Source: Dermatobacter hominis (GTDB lineage Bacteria > Actinomycetota > Acidimicrobiia > Acidimicrobiales > Microtrichaceae). Taken from it: 64,000 nucleotides of DNA. Every line of letters begins with the position of its first letter. Position 1 is the first letter of the stretch. The stretch covers positions 62,001 through 126,000 of the forward strand of contig NZ_CP085840.1 in assembly GCF_020715685.1 (NCBI RefSeq), in the 5' to 3' direction. Positions 35,876 through 45,695 of this stretch are shown in pieces. Made by a program: the position numbers and the translations under genes. Below the pieces are notes generated by a model. It made no database searches, was not told the origin of the DNA, and saw only the letters and a list, made by a program, of their open reading frames with translations.

Positions 35876-36820
35876 ATGGAGCTCCGCATCTTCACCGAAC
35901 CCCAGCAGGGCGCGACCTACGACCAGCTGCTGGCGGTCGCCCGGGCGGCCGAGGAGCTGGGCTTCGGCGCCTTCTTCCGGTCGGACCACTACCTGGCGAT
36001 GGGCGACATCTCCGGGCTCCCCGGCCCGACCGACGCCTGGATCACGCTGGCGGGCCTGGCGCGCGACACGAGCTCCATCCGCCTCGGCACGCTGGTCACC
36101 GCCGGCACGTTCCGGCTCCCCGGTCCGCTCGCCATCTCGGTCGCCACGGTCGACGCCATGTCGGGCGGGCGCGTCGAGCTCGGCATCGGCGCCGGCTGGT
36201 ACGACGACGAGCACACCGCCTACGGCATCCCGTTCCCGCCGCTGGGCGAGCGGTTCGACCGGCTCGAGGAGCAGCTGCAGATCATCGAGGGCCTCTGGAC
36301 CACCCCGGCGGGCAAGACGTTCGACTTCGACGGGCAGCACTACCGGGTGTCCGACTCGCCGGCCCTGCCGAAGACCGTCCAGCGGCCCCGGCCGCCGGTC
36401 ATCATCGGCGGGTTCGGCCCCACGCGCACGCCGTCGCTCGTCGCCCGCTTCGCCGACGAGTACAACGTGCCCTTCGCCGGCGTCGACGCGGTCCGCAGCC
36501 TGAACGAGGGCATCGACGCCGCGTGCTCCGCCGCCGACCGCGACCCAGCGACGGTGGTCCGCTCGGTCGCCCAGGTCCTGTGCTGCGGCGCCGACGAGGC
36601 GCAGGTCGCCCGTCGGGCGAAGGCGATCGGCCGCGAGGTCGACGAGCTCCGGGAGAACGGCCTGGCCGGCACGCCCGACGAGGTCGTCGCCACGCTCGAG
36701 GAGTTCTCCGCCGCCGGCATCACCCGCGCCTACCTCCAGGTCCTCGACCTCGACGACCTCGACCACCTGGCCCTCGTGGCCGAGCGCGTGCTGCCCGCCG
36801 CCTCGGCCCTCCCGGGCTGA
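35876..36820 (+). CDS. LLM-class F420-dependent oxidoreductase
   Basis: 314 aa. Luciferase-like barrel: [53 protein letters not shown] and [14 protein letters not shown]. It resembles TIGR03560-type F420 enzymes and is a distant paralogue of the gene at 23130. ATG 35876 lies 6 nt after TACGTT without Shine-Dalgarno. It follows the his operon but has its own promoter element. Substrate unknown. Confidence 0.93.
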   Translation: MELRIFTEPQQGATYDQLLAVARAAEELGFGAFFRSDHYLAMGDISGLPGPTDAWITLAGLARDTSSIRLGTLVTAGTFRLPGPLAISVATVDAMSGGRVELGIGAGWYDDEHTAYGIPFPPLGERFDRLEEQLQIIEGLWTTPAGKTFDFDGQHYRVSDSPALPKTVQRPRPPVIIGGFGPTRTPSLVARFADEYNVPFAGVDAVRSLNEGIDAACSAADRDPATVVRSVAQVLCCGADEAQVARRAKAIGREVDELRENGLAGTPDEVVATLEEFSAAGITRAYLQVLDLDDLDHLALVAERVLPAASALPG

Positions 36821-36849
36821 CCGCCTGTCGGTCCCGTGCGGCGCACCGG

Positions 36850-36855
36850 TAGCGT
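36850..36855 (+). promoter_or_regulatory. -10 hexamer TAGCGT, leaderless type
   Basis: Nine nt before ATG 36865; it abuts an in-frame GTG at 36856 that is therefore an unlikely start. Confidence 0.45.
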
Positions 36856-36864
36856 GTGCGACCC

Positions 36865-37257
36865 ATGAGCGAGCCCGCACCCGAACCGGTCCCGCCGGCG
36901 GACCCCGCCCCTCCGGGACCGGCGACCGCGTCGGCGCGCTCGCACGAGAAGCTGCCCGTGCGGATGCTGAACGACCGCATCCTCGTGAAGGTCGACGCCG
37001 AGGGCGACCGGCGCTCGACGGGCGGCATCCTGATCCCCGCCACCGCGCAGATGGGGCGCCGCCTGGCGTGGGCCGAGGTCCGCGCCAAGGGCCCCAACGT
37101 GCGGGCGGTCGAGGAGGGGGACCACGTCCTGTTCAACCCCGAGGAGGTCTACGAGGTGGAGGTCCGCGGCGACACCTTCATCATCCTCCGGGAGCGCGAC
37201 ATCCACGCGCTGGCGTCCGAGCGCCTCGAGGCGGGCCACACCGGGCTCTACCTCTGA
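36865..37257 (+). CDS. GroES-family co-chaperonin-like protein
   Basis: 130 aa. About 30 Pro/Ala-rich residues precede a GroES-like beta barrel starting [16 protein letters not shown]. The mobile-loop region reads [16 protein letters not shown], and [22 protein letters not shown] follows. Normal GroES is about 95-100 aa, starts at the barrel and sits before groEL; no groEL is near. The ILIP pattern of the GroEL-binding loop is kept. It may be a divergent second GroES or an independent GroES-fold protein. Confidence 0.83.
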   Translation: MSEPAPEPVPPADPAPPGPATASARSHEKLPVRMLNDRILVKVDAEGDRRSTGGILIPATAQMGRRLAWAEVRAKGPNVRAVEEGDHVLFNPEEVYEVEVRGDTFIILRERDIHALASERLEAGHTGLYL

Positions 37258-37261
37258 GCGG

Positions 37262-37729
37262 TCAGGACCCGTCGTCGGGGTACAGCTCGCCCATGCGGTC
37301 CTTCGTGAGACCGTTGGGGAGCTCGCCGAGCTCGACGAGGCGTGCGAGCTCGGCCTCGGCGACGTCCTCCGGGACGTCGGTCACCGGGTGGCCGCCGTAC
37401 GCTGCGCCGATCTGCACCAGGACCGAGTGCCAGTCGATGAGCCGGGTGAGCTCGGGCCGGTCCGGCGAGCCGGTCACGATGGTGACGCCTTCGACGACGA
37501 CCGTGCGACCGGTCGGTTCGAACCCCAGGAACCGGACGTCGTGCCGGCCGGTGTAGCGCCACGCCATCGAGGCGGCGACGTCGTTGGCCATCACGCCGAA
37601 CTCGTCGAGCAGCTCGACCGATCCCGCGATCGGCAGCAGCAGGCTCCGGTCGGCGCTCGCCTCGTTGAACGAGGCCGTCAGGTCCTCGACGATGATGTCC
37701 CTCACGCTGCCCTCGTCGAACTCAGGCAT
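37262..37729 (-). CDS. hypothetical protein
   Basis: 155 aa, acidic, soluble. GAGGAG lies a few bases before ATG 37729, a strong Shine-Dalgarno. The middle (RFLGFEPTGRTVVVEGVTIVTG) looks like beta strands; the ends are helical and acidic. No family recognised. It is 4 nt from the GroES-like stop, convergent, and 30 nt downstream of the next unknown gene on the same strand, so it is probably co-transcribed with it. Confidence 0.75.
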   Translation of the reverse strand: MPEFDEGSVRDIIVEDLTASFNEASADRSLLLPIAGSVELLDEFGVMANDVAASMAWRYTGRHDVRFLGFEPTGRTVVVEGVTIVTGSPDRPELTRLIDWHSVLVQIGAAYGGHPVTDVPEDVAEAELARLVELGELPNGLTKDRMGELYPDDGS

Positions 37730-37759
37730 GGCTCCTCCTCGCCTGTCCTCGTCGGCTGC

Positions 37760-38593
37760 TCACAGGACGCCGCCGTCGGGCCAGCTGGGACTGACGGCGA
37801 CGACCGGTCCGACGCCGCGCCAGTAGTCGGCCGGCGGCGGCGGGATCGCCCCCTTCGGGGACCTGGTGCTGAGCTGGGTCGGACCACCGCGGACGAACGT
37901 GTGCAGCGCGTGGGTCACCACGACCGTCCCTCGGGGCCCGCCCGGCGTCGGGGGGTTGAACCCGTAGTTCGGCTCGGTCGCCTGCGGCTGCTCGCTCGCC
38001 GGCGCCAACGAGGCCAGCGGCGACGGCCGGACCGGGGTCCCCGCCGTCGGCGTGCACAGGAGGACGGTGACCTGACCGGTCGCACCGTTGCGGCGCCACG
38101 TCACCCAGCCCTCGAACCAGTTCTGGCTGCAGTGCCAGAACAGCTCGATCGGCCACGGGTCCTGCCGCCCGGCCCCCGGCTCGTCGGTGGCACCGATCCC
38201 GAGCGAGACCTCGCCGGCCCGGATCATCGTCCAGCGCATGATCTCGTAGACGTCGCCGGCGTAGGCGTGCCACCACGCCCACTGGCCGTCGCTCTGGACC
38301 ATCGGCTCCTGGGGGTCCGCATCTCGCTTCCAGGTGCCGTCGGGGGCCTGCGTCTGCTCGAACCAGTGCTCGTTCAGGTGCTGGACCCGTGCGGCCGGAC
38401 CGGGTCCCCTGCTGAGCTTCGGGGACGCGGTCCCCAGACCGACCTTCGTGGCGATCTGCGAGATCCAGGCTCCGGCGTTCGGGTGGTTGCGCCGCAGCTC
38501 GGTGAGCAGGACCGGCCCGCCGGGGCCCAGCACGAACTCCTCGATGAACTGGAACTGCGGGCCCTTCTCCACGTAGAACGGCATGCCGGGCAT
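37760..38593 (-). CDS. hypothetical protein, Trp-rich, secreted-type or phage-like character unclear
   Basis: 277 aa from ATG 38593, which has GGAGG just upstream. No signal peptide. The centre is rich in Trp and aromatic residues (WAWWHAYAGDVYEIMRW, then ELFWHCSQNWFEGWVTWRR), typical of a beta-sandwich or carbohydrate-binding fold, but no known motif is present. The C-terminus is Pro/Ser-rich. A 17-bp perfect palindrome and a TACGTT hexamer lie in its upstream region. It probably forms a unit with the 155-aa gene downstream. Confidence 0.75.
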   Translation of the reverse strand: MPGMPFYVEKGPQFQFIEEFVLGPGGPVLLTELRRNHPNAGAWISQIATKVGLGTASPKLSRGPGPAARVQHLNEHWFEQTQAPDGTWKRDADPQEPMVQSDGQWAWWHAYAGDVYEIMRWTMIRAGEVSLGIGATDEPGAGRQDPWPIELFWHCSQNWFEGWVTWRRNGATGQVTVLLCTPTAGTPVRPSPLASLAPASEQPQATEPNYGFNPPTPGGPRGTVVVTHALHTFVRGGPTQLSTRSPKGAIPPPPADYWRGVGPVVAVSPSWPDGGVL

Positions 38594-38648
38594 GGGGACC
38601 TCCGTCGTCTGCCGACCTCGCTCGACGCGTCGTGCCCGCTCCCACGCC

Positions 38649-38665
38649 GCTGACCGATGGTCAGC
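38649..38665. promoter_or_regulatory. 17-bp palindrome, possible operator
   Basis: GCTGACC-GAT-GGTCAGC, perfect 7-bp arms, lies between the TACGTT hexamer (38683-38688, - strand) and ATG 38593. It falls roughly at +12 to +28 of the predicted transcript, so it could be a repressor site or a leader hairpin. Confidence 0.5.
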
Positions 38666-38682
38666 GTTCCTCTCTGCGGGGG

Positions 38683-38688
38683 AACGTA
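38683..38688 (-). promoter_or_regulatory. -10 hexamer TACGTT
   Basis: Points towards the 277-aa gene; the start codon is about 90 nt away, so this transcript would have a long leader. Confidence 0.35.
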
Positions 38689-38742
38689 GCAGCACCACGG
38701 GTGCACCGGAAGCCCCCGATCGTCACGGCGCGGGCGAGCCGG

Positions 38743-41700
38743 TCAGCCCACCGCCGCGCTGACGCGGTGGACGGCGACCGGACCGGGCAGTCCCTTGAGG
38801 TCGAGCTTGCCGACCAGCACGGTCAGCCAGCGGTCGGGATCGAGCTCCCGGACCACCTCGTCACCGGCCAGTACCTGTCCGCCGTGGGCCCGGTCGCAGA
38901 TCCGTGCGGCACGGACGACGGCCAGGCCGAACAGGTCGCCCTCGTTCTCGAGGGGCACGCCCGCGGCCAGGCCCATCCGCACCTGGAGGCCCATCTCGGG
39001 CTCGGCGCGCTGCAGCACGTCGAGGTCGTGCTGGACGGCGAGCGAGTAGCCCGCTGCGTCGTCGGCGTTGCGGAACCACGCGGCGATGCCGTCGCCGGTG
39101 TGCTTGAACTCGGTGCCGCTGAACTCGCGCAGCCGCCCGCGCATCAGGTCGTTGTGGGAGCGCAGCAGCTCGAGGAACGTCGCGTCGCCGACCTCGGCGT
39201 TGCGGCGGGTCGACTCGACGATGTCGGTGAACAGGATCGTCCGCGACAGCGGGCTCGGCGCCGCCGAGGGCCGGAGGGCGTCGCCGAGGCCGGCGACCCA
39301 GCGCTCGGCCCGCACGGCGAGCGCGAGGGCGTCCATCCGGTGGAACTCGTCGAGCGCGGCGCCGGCGAGGGCGCCGGCTCGCTCGGGGTCGGACGGGGCG
39401 ATGACCTCGGCGCGGTCCATCGTCGCCCGCGCCGCCTCGACGGCCAGGCCCAGGCGGGCGGCCCGCTCGGCGGCGCCGGCGAGGCGGTCGGCGACGGCTG
39501 CCTGCGGCGCGTCGGGGTTGGTGTAGGCGCTGAAGCGGTCGACGAACAGGTTCACGAACGGCACGCAGCGGGTGCCGGCGTTGGCGACGGCGGTGAGCTC
39601 GCCGGCCAGCGACGCCAGGCCCTCGGCATCGCCGCGGTGGCGGGCCATCTCGGCGCACCCCGCCAGGGGGAGGATCGAGTTGATCGTGACCATCCCCTCG
39701 GGCGTGCGCAGCGTCGGGCCCCGGTCGTCGTCGGGGGCGAGCGCGGCGCGGATCACCGCCGAGGTGAGCCCGACGCCGCGCGCTCCGGTGGCGGCCCAGT
39801 CGTCGAGCGCCTCGCGGCTGCCGGTCCAGTCGCCCCGCACGGCCCGTGACCACGCGAGCTGCGGGAACACCATCAGCGGCCCGAACGTGTAGTCTGAGCG
39901 CTGCACGAACTCGGCCGCCTCGAGCGCCCGCTCCTCGGCGTCGTGGAACTCGCCCCGGAGGTTGGCGGCCCAGGCGGTGCAGGCGAGCGCGATGGCGTGC
40001 TCGGCCCAGTTGCCGAGGGTCGAGGACGCGGCGGCGGCGATCCGGGCCGCCGTGTCGCCGCCCTCGACGTCGCCCCGGAGCAGCAGGACGAGCGCGGTCC
40101 GCGTCAGGCCCCACAGGCCGACCCACGTGTCGCCGGCCTGGAGCGCGTGGTCGTGGCTCCGCCGGAACAGCTCCTCGGCGCGGTCGAGCTGCAGCGCACC
40201 CATGAACTGCAGGCCCTCGGCGAAGTCGACGAGCGCGAGGACGTCGGGGGCGTCGACGGCGAGATCCCGGGCCCGTTGGATGCACGCGAAGCCGTCGCCG
40301 TAGTCGCCGGCCGAGAAGGCGATCTCGGCCAGCAGCTCCTGGCAGCGGGCGCCGATCTCCGAACCGTCCGACCCGAGCGCCTCCACGAGCGAGTGCAGCT
40401 CGTCGATCGGGGCCCGCTGCAGGAGGTGCTCCGAGCCCGAGGTGAGGCGGGCCCGACCGAGGCCCAGCGCGGCCCGGGCCCACCGCTCGGTGTCGCCCGC
40501 CGCCCGGGCGAGGTCGATCGCACAGCCGTAGTGCTCCGACGCGGTCGGCGCGTCGTGGTCGTGGGCGGCGGCGTGGCCGGCCCGGAGCTGGAGCTCGGTC
40601 ATCGTGTCGGCGTCGACGCCGATGCGCTCGGCCGCCGCGATCGCCCGCTCGTACGCCAGCGACGCGTCCGACCAGGCCGCGGTGCCGAGGCTGCCGTCGC
40701 CGACGGCGCGGGCGACGTGGAACACGATGCGCGGGTCGACGTCGTCGCCGCCGAGACGGAGCTGGCGGTCGACGAGCGCGATCGTGTCGGCGTTGCGGGG
40801 GAGGGCGTCCCACAGCGCGAGCGCGGTGCGGCAGTGCAGCTGGGCGCGGAGCGGGCGGGGCCGGGTGCGGAGCACGGCCCGGTGGACCTCGGCGTGGCGG
40901 AACCGGAACCAGTGCTCGTCGACCTCGATCAGCTCCTCGACCTTGAGCAGCCGCTCGACCGGGAGGTCGCCGGTCGGGGCGATCGGCGCCGCGGCGGCCT
41001 GGAGCGTGGCGGTCGCGCCCGCCGTGCCGAGGCAGGCGGCCACGACGAGCAGCTCCCGCTCCTCCTCGGCCAGCACGTCGAGCAGGTCGACGACCTCGTC
41101 GTCGAGCGTCCGGTGGGCGCTGCGCGACTGGTAGCCCGGCCCGTCGACGAGCACGCCCCGGCGCTCCTGCACGTCGCCGCGCGCGATGGCGCCCCGGACG
41201 TGCATCTCGGCGTGCAGGGGCCGGCCGCCGGTCGCCGAGTGGACCGCCCGGAGGAGCCGCGGCGACGGCCGCACCCCGAACCGGTCCGACAGGATCTGGC
41301 CCAGCGCCGCCTCGGACGGCGCCTGCAGGAGGAGGTGCCGGCTGCCAGGGTAGCGCCGCAGCGACGCCAGCCGCGTGCTCGTCCCGACGGCGTCCTCCGC
41401 GACGCGACCGGCCATGACGACGAACAGCGGCAGGGGCCCGTCGCCGCCGGCCTGGACGAGCCCGGCGAGCAGCAGCCCGAGCAGGTCGATCGACGGTCGG
41501 TCCGCCCACTGGAGGTCGTCGAGCCCGATGGCGACGGGGCGCTCGCGCGCCGCGTCGACGAGCGCCCGCGCCGTGCCGGTGAACAGCTCGGCCATCGTCC
41601 GCTCCGGCGACCGCCGCTCGACGTCGTCGACCGCGTCGAGGCCCCGGTCGGGGAGGGCGTCGGGCGGCAGGACCGGCCGCAGCGCCTCGACGACGCCCCG

Positions 41701-41931
41701 GTGGGCGACGTCGGCGGGCTGGAAGGTGCCCCGGCCGACGACGGCGCCGCGGGCGGCCGCCAGGTCGAGCGTCGAGCGCAGCAGCGTCGTCTTGCCGACG
41801 TCGGCCTCGCCCTCGACGAGCAGGACGCGCATCCGCCCGCCGATCGCCTCTCCGAGCCACCGCTCGCAGAGGTGGAGCTCCTCGTAGCGGCCAGACGGTC
41901 GCGCGGGACCGTCGGGGTCGGTCGCGTCCAT
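38743..41931 (-). CDS. signal-transduction protein: AAA ATPase, TPR-like repeats, C-terminal class III cyclase domain
   Basis: 1062 aa. N-terminal STAND-type ATPase with Walker [12 protein letters not shown] and Walker B region [14 protein letters not shown]; a helical TPR-like middle (about 390-850); C-terminal adenylate/guanylate cyclase domain (about 897-1062, [14 protein letters not shown]). Both metal Asp residues (D903, D947) and the substrate Lys (K943, EFKHTGDG) are present. In the motif V-N-R-A-A-R-L the Asn is Val (V1006, AVVRAARI), so catalysis may be weak or lost. Domain order is the reverse of the common actinobacterial cyclase-ATPase-TPR arrangement. GGGAGGACC precedes the ATG. 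Confidence 0.9.
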   Translation of the reverse strand: MDATDPDGPARPSGRYEELHLCERWLGEAIGGRMRVLLVEGEADVGKTTLLRSTLDLAAARGAVVGRGTFQPADVAHRGVVEALRPVLPPDALPDRGLDAVDDVERRSPERTMAELFTGTARALVDAARERPVAIGLDDLQWADRPSIDLLGLLLAGLVQAGGDGPLPLFVVMAGRVAEDAVGTSTRLASLRRYPGSRHLLLQAPSEAALGQILSDRFGVRPSPRLLRAVHSATGGRPLHAEMHVRGAIARGDVQERRGVLVDGPGYQSRSAHRTLDDEVVDLLDVLAEEERELLVVAACLGTAGATATLQAAAAPIAPTGDLPVERLLKVEELIEVDEHWFRFRHAEVHRAVLRTRPRPLRAQLHCRTALALWDALPRNADTIALVDRQLRLGGDDVDPRIVFHVARAVGDGSLGTAAWSDASLAYERAIAAAERIGVDADTMTELQLRAGHAAAHDHDAPTASEHYGCAIDLARAAGDTERWARAALGLGRARLTSGSEHLLQRAPIDELHSLVEALGSDGSEIGARCQELLAEIAFSAGDYGDGFACIQRARDLAVDAPDVLALVDFAEGLQFMGALQLDRAEELFRRSHDHALQAGDTWVGLWGLTRTALVLLLRGDVEGGDTAARIAAAASSTLGNWAEHAIALACTAWAANLRGEFHDAEERALEAAEFVQRSDYTFGPLMVFPQLAWSRAVRGDWTGSREALDDWAATGARGVGLTSAVIRAALAPDDDRGPTLRTPEGMVTINSILPLAGCAEMARHRGDAEGLASLAGELTAVANAGTRCVPFVNLFVDRFSAYTNPDAPQAAVADRLAGAAERAARLGLAVEAARATMDRAEVIAPSDPERAGALAGAALDEFHRMDALALAVRAERWVAGLGDALRPSAAPSPLSRTILFTDIVESTRRNAEVGDATFLELLRSHNDLMRGRLREFSGTEFKHTGDGIAAWFRNADDAAGYSLAVQHDLDVLQRAEPEMGLQVRMGLAAGVPLENEGDLFGLAVVRAARICDRAHGGQVLAGDEVVRELDPDRWLTVLVGKLDLKGLPGPVAVHRVSAAVG

Positions 41932-41956
41932 GGTCCTCCCGTCCCGCGTGGCGCGT

Positions 41957-41967
41957 CGGGACGTCCC
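41957..41967. other. palindromic leader element of the cyclase gene
   Basis: GGGACGTCCC (41958-41967) is a 10-bp perfect palindrome. GTCCCG (41941-41946) can also pair with CGGGAC (41957-41962). Both lie in the short leader between the TAGGCT hexamer and the start. Confidence 0.35.
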
Positions 41968-41978
41968 TTCCGGGTCGG

Positions 41979-41984
41979 AGCCTA
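41979..41984 (-). promoter_or_regulatory. -10 hexamer TAGGCT for the cyclase gene
   Basis: Gives a leader of about 40 nt that ends in GGGAGGACC before ATG 41931. Confidence 0.35.
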
Positions 41985-42103
41985 CGCCTGCGACCTGCGG
42001 GCGCCACCACCTCGTTCCCCGCGCCCGTCCCGACCGGTGGGGCGGCCGATCCGGACGGGCTCCGCCGTGCGGATGTCGTTTCGAGCCGCCGGTTCGCCCC
42101 TCC

Positions 42104-42109
42104 TACGAT
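42104..42109 (+). promoter_or_regulatory. -10 hexamer TACGAT, leaderless type (hisI-trpE)
   Basis: Eight nt before the hisI ATG at 42118. Confidence 0.5.
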
Positions 42110-42117
42110 GGCGCCCC

Positions 42118-42522
42118 ATGGCCGACACCCCCGGACCCGCCGTCACGCCCGTCGAGGTCCGCGACGAGGACCTCGAGCAGATCCGCTACGACGGCGACGG
42201 GCTCGTGCCCGCGATCGTCCAGGACGTCGACACGCGGGCCGTGCTGATGATGGCGTGGATGAACGCCGAGACCCTGCGGATGAGCCTGGAGCAGGGGCGC
42301 ACCGTGTTCTGGTCGCGCTCCCGCCAGGAGGTGTGGCGGAAGGGCGACACGTCCGGCGACCGGCAGTTCATCCGCTCCGCCCACTACGACTGCGACGGCG
42401 ACGCGCTGCTCTTCCTCGTGGAGCAGGAGGGGAAGGGTGCGTGCCACACGGGCGCGTACACCTGCTGGTTCCGGTCGTTCGGCACCGACGACCAGACCAC
42501 CGAGCGCCCCGGCCCCACGTGA
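42118..42522 (+). CDS. hisI: phosphoribosyl-AMP cyclohydrolase
   Basis: 134 aa, stand-alone HisI without the HisE domain. Metal-binding and substrate motifs: [50 protein letters not shown] and the Cys in [11 protein letters not shown]. It opens the purine ring of PR-AMP, step 3 of histidine synthesis. It is 6 kb from the main his operon and overlaps trpE by 4 nt (GTGA), so a histidine and a tryptophan gene share one transcript. Confidence 0.97.
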   Translation: MADTPGPAVTPVEVRDEDLEQIRYDGDGLVPAIVQDVDTRAVLMMAWMNAETLRMSLEQGRTVFWSRSRQEVWRKGDTSGDRQFIRSAHYDCDGDALLFLVEQEGKGACHTGAYTCWFRSFGTDDQTTERPGPT

Positions 42523-44156
42523 GCACGACCGGTCCGGCGACCTCGGTGCTCCCGACGAGGGAGCAGTTCCACGCGCTGGCGCGACGGTTCCGCGTCGTCC
42601 CCGTCACCCGCACGCTGCTCGCCGACCTGACGACGCCGGTCGCGGCCTTCGCCCGCTGGTGCGGCCCCGACACGACCGCCGACGGCGGCGCCGGCCGGCC
42701 CGGGTTCCTGCTCGAGTCCGTCGACCACGGCGGGCGCTGGAGCCGCTGGTCCTTCGTCGGTCGCGACCCCCGGGCGCGGCTCGTGGCCCGGGGCCGCCAG
42801 GTGGCCCTCAGCGGCGACCTGCCCGACGGCATCGAACCCGACGAGGTCCCCACCGACCAGGGGATCCTCGCCGCGCTCGAGGTGCTGCTCGACCACCTCC
42901 GCGCCCCGAGCAACGAGCAGTTCGCCGAGGTCGTGCCCGACGCGCCCGAGCTCCCGCTGCTGCACTCCGGCGTGATGGGGTACCTCGGCTACGACGTCGT
43001 CCGCGAGGTGGAGCGCCTCCCCGACGTGCCGACCGACGACCGGGGCTGGCCCGACGCGGTGCTGTCGGTCATCGGGGAGGTCGCGGCCTACGACCACTGG
43101 TCCCAGAAGGTCACGCTCGTCGCGAACACGTTCCTGGCGGACGGGGCCACCGACCAGCAGATCGACGGTGCGTACGACGACGCCGTCGCCCGGCTCGAGC
43201 GGATGGCGGACGACGGCGCGACCCCGATCGACGAGCCGCTGGTCGAGCCGCCGAGCCGCGGCGACGAGGCGGTCGAGGTCCGCTCCTCGATGTCGGGCGG
43301 GGCGTACGAGGCGGCGGTCGAGGCGGCCAAGGAGCACATCCTCGCCGGCGACATCTTCCAGGTCGTGCTGGCCCAGCGCTTCGACTTCACCACGTCGGCC
43401 GAGCCGCTCGACATCTACCGCACGCTCCGGCAGGTGAACCCGAGCCCGTACATGTTCCTGATGCGCGAGGAGGACCTGACGCTCGTCGGCTGCTCGCCCG
43501 AGCCGATGGTCCAGCTCCTCGGCGGCCAGGTGATCTCCCGGCCGATCGCCGGGACCCGCTTCCGTGGCACCACCGACGAGCACGACCGCAAGCTCGCCGC
43601 CGAGCTGGTGGAGCACCCGAAGGAGCGGGCCGAGCACATCATGCTGGTCGACCTCGCCCGCAACGACGTCGGCCGCGTCGTCGAGTTCGGCACCTGCCAC
43701 GTCGACGAGCTCATGACGCTGGAGCGCTACAGCCACGTCATGCACCTCACGTCGCAGGTCTCGGGCACCCTCGCCGAGGGCCGCACCCCGATCGACGTGC
43801 TCCGCGCCACCCTGCCGGCCGGCACGGTCTCCGGGGCGCCGAAGGTCCGGGCGATGGAGATCATCGACGACCTCGAGCCCGTGAAGCGGGGGCCGTACGC
43901 GGGCATCGTCGGCTACGTGGACTTCTCCGGCAACATCGACACCGCGATCGCGATCCGCACGATGCTGGTCGACCCCCCGGGGCCCGACGGCCGCCGGGCG
44001 GCCTGCGTGCAGGCCGGCGCGGGGGTGGTGGCAGACTCGGTGCCGTCCGACGAGGAGCTCGAGACCCGCAACAAGGCCAAGGCGCTGCTGTCCGCGGTGC
44101 CGGCGGCGGAGCGGATGACGGCCCAGCGCCGGGCCGCGCTGCGACCCTCGTCCTGA
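42519..44156 (+). CDS. trpE: anthranilate synthase component I
   Basis: 545 aa. The N-terminal domain holds the Trp feedback motif [10 protein letters not shown]. The catalytic C-terminal domain has [85 protein letters not shown] and [11 protein letters not shown]. It makes anthranilate from chorismate with ammonia from a TrpG not encoded here. GTG start lies inside the hisI stop. It competes with menF for chorismate. Confidence 0.97.
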   Translation: MSTTGPATSVLPTREQFHALARRFRVVPVTRTLLADLTTPVAAFARWCGPDTTADGGAGRPGFLLESVDHGGRWSRWSFVGRDPRARLVARGRQVALSGDLPDGIEPDEVPTDQGILAALEVLLDHLRAPSNEQFAEVVPDAPELPLLHSGVMGYLGYDVVREVERLPDVPTDDRGWPDAVLSVIGEVAAYDHWSQKVTLVANTFLADGATDQQIDGAYDDAVARLERMADDGATPIDEPLVEPPSRGDEAVEVRSSMSGGAYEAAVEAAKEHILAGDIFQVVLAQRFDFTTSAEPLDIYRTLRQVNPSPYMFLMREEDLTLVGCSPEPMVQLLGGQVISRPIAGTRFRGTTDEHDRKLAAELVEHPKERAEHIMLVDLARNDVGRVVEFGTCHVDELMTLERYSHVMHLTSQVSGTLAEGRTPIDVLRATLPAGTVSGAPKVRAMEIIDDLEPVKRGPYAGIVGYVDFSGNIDTAIAIRTMLVDPPGPDGRRAACVQAGAGVVADSVPSDEELETRNKAKALLSAVPAAERMTAQRRAALRPSS

Positions 44157-44182
44157 ACCGGGGCGACCACCCGGAGGTGACC

Positions 44183-45124
44183 GTGCAGGCTGATCCGATC
44201 GACGCCGCCGCGGTGGCCGATGCCGTGTCCACGGCCCGCACCGACGTGGCCGCGTTCGAGTACCACCGCGACGTCCTCCGGATCACCGGCGCCGACGCCG
44301 TCACCTACCTCCAGGGCCAGGTCTCGGCCGACGTCGGCGCGCTGGCGGTGGGGGAGAGCAGCTGGTCGCTCGTGCTCGAGCCGCAGGGCAAGGTCGACGC
44401 CTGGTTCCGCCTCACCCGGACCGGCGAGCAGGAGCTGCTGGTCGACGTCGACGGCGGCTGGGGCGAGCGCACCGCGGCACGGCTCCGGCGCTTCCTGCTC
44501 CGGGTCGACGTGTCGATCGAGCCCGCCGCCCGGCGCTGCCTCGCCCTCCGCGGCCCGCTGGCGGCCGCGGCCGCCGCCGACGTCTCCGACGCGGAGCTGA
44601 CGCTGGCCACCGACTGGCGGGGCCTCCCCGGCGTGGACCTGTTCGGCCCCGAGGACGGCGCTCGGCCGACGGCCCCCGCCGCCGTGCCGTCGCCCGATCC
44701 GCTGGCGCTCCACGTGCTGCGGGTCGAGCAGGGCTGGCCGGCCATGGGCCACGAGCTCGACGCGACCACCATCCCCGCCGAGGCGGGCCGGTGGCTCATC
44801 GACGCGTCGGTCAGCTTCACGAAGGGCTGCTACACCGGCCAGGAGCTGGTGGCCCGCGTCGACAGCCGGGGCGGGAACGTCCCGCACCACCTGCGCGGCC
44901 TGGTGCTCGACGGGGGCACCGGCGACGTCGAGGTCCCCGCGCCGGGGACGCCGGTCGTGGCCGACGGCTCCGAGCGGGCCACGGTGACCAGCGCCGCCTT
45001 CTCGCCGACCCTCGCCGCCCCGATCGCCCTCGGCATGCTGCACCGGTCGGTCGAGGTCGGCGCCGCGGTCGAGGTCGGCGGCGCACCGGCGACGGTCGTC
45101 GACCTGCCGTTCTCGCTCGCCTGA
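44183..45124 (+). CDS. ygfZ: YgfZ/GcvT-like folate-binding protein
   Basis: 313 aa from GTG 44183, with CGGAGG 5-6 nt upstream; another GTG at 44177 overlaps that site. Starts with the GcvT fold (YLQGQVSADVGAL, LVLEPQGKVDAW) and contains the YgfZ signature KGCYTGQELVARVDSRG. YgfZ binds folate and helps repair or assemble certain Fe-S enzymes such as MiaB. It follows trpE by 26 nt and may be co-transcribed. Aminomethyltransferase is excluded by the signature. Confidence 0.93.
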   Translation: MQADPIDAAAVADAVSTARTDVAAFEYHRDVLRITGADAVTYLQGQVSADVGALAVGESSWSLVLEPQGKVDAWFRLTRTGEQELLVDVDGGWGERTAARLRRFLLRVDVSIEPAARRCLALRGPLAAAAAADVSDAELTLATDWRGLPGVDLFGPEDGARPTAPAAVPSPDPLALHVLRVEQGWPAMGHELDATTIPAEAGRWLIDASVSFTKGCYTGQELVARVDSRGGNVPHHLRGLVLDGGTGDVEVPAPGTPVVADGSERATVTSAAFSPTLAAPIALGMLHRSVEVGAAVEVGGAPATVVDLPFSLA

Positions 45125-45148
45125 CGGGCGGCGCCCGCCCGACGCCGG

Positions 45149-45180
45149 CCCACCCGACGGCCTGCCCACCCGACGGCCTG
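45149..45180. repeat. two tandem 16-bp copies between convergent genes
   Basis: CCCACCCGACGGCCTG occurs at 45149-45164 and again at 45165-45180, followed by a partial third copy. It lies between the ends of ygfZ and the SRPBCC gene. Confidence 0.7.
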
Positions 45181-45200
45181 CCCGCCCGAGGTCGGTCGGC

Positions 45201-45695
45201 TCAGTCCGGCAGCGGGTACCGGGCCCCGAGCGGCTCGTACTCCGGCCAGTCCTCCATGCCGGGCATCTCGGTCCCGCGGAGGACCGCGTCGAGCCGGTCG
45301 AGGTAGTACTGCCAGCCCGGCCCGACCGAGGTGGCGTCGTACGGCTCGGCCAGGCGGTGGACGAACACGAGCGTGGTGACGCCGTCGGACTCCGACAGCT
45401 CGACCGACAGCGGCCAGGCGCCCTCGGGGCTCGAGACGACCACGGCGAGCTTCCGGGGCGGGTCGCACTCGACGATCGGCGTCGGCTCGTAGCTGCCGTC
45501 GCCCTCGATCGAGCAGAGCTCGACGGTGCCGGTCGACGGGTCGCCCCGCCACGTCCCGAACCAGGTGCCGAGCTCGTCCGGGTCGGTCACCGCGGCCCAG
45601 ACCCGCTCGATCGGGTCGGGGAACGTGCGGACGAACTCGAGGCGCAGGCCCTCGTCGTCACGGACGACGGTGCCGAGCGGGGTGCTGATCGTCAT
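45201..45695 (-). CDS. SRPBCC (AHSA1-type) domain protein
   Basis: 164 aa. START-like fold: the N-terminal LRLEFVRTFPDPIERVWAAVTDPDELGTWF is the usual AHSA1 opening, and the rest alternates strands with a C-terminal helix (WQYYLDRLDAVL). Members bind hydrophobic ligands. AAGGAG precedes ATG 45695. The gene begins inside the end of the ArsR-type regulator (38-nt overlap), a common ArsR-SRPBCC pairing, so the two are regulated together. Confidence 0.9.
   Translation of the reverse strand: MTISTPLGTVVRDDEGLRLEFVRTFPDPIERVWAAVTDPDELGTWFGTWRGDPSTGTVELCSIEGDGSYEPTPIVECDPPRKLAVVVSSPEGAWPLSVELSESDGVTTLVFVHRLAEPYDATSVGPGWQYYLDRLDAVLRGTEMPGMEDWPEYEPLGARYPLPD

Noticed and set aside
36856-36864. GTG 36856 as the start of the GroES-like gene
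   Set aside because: It directly abuts the -10 hexamer, which would leave no room for transcription start; ATG 36865 fits.
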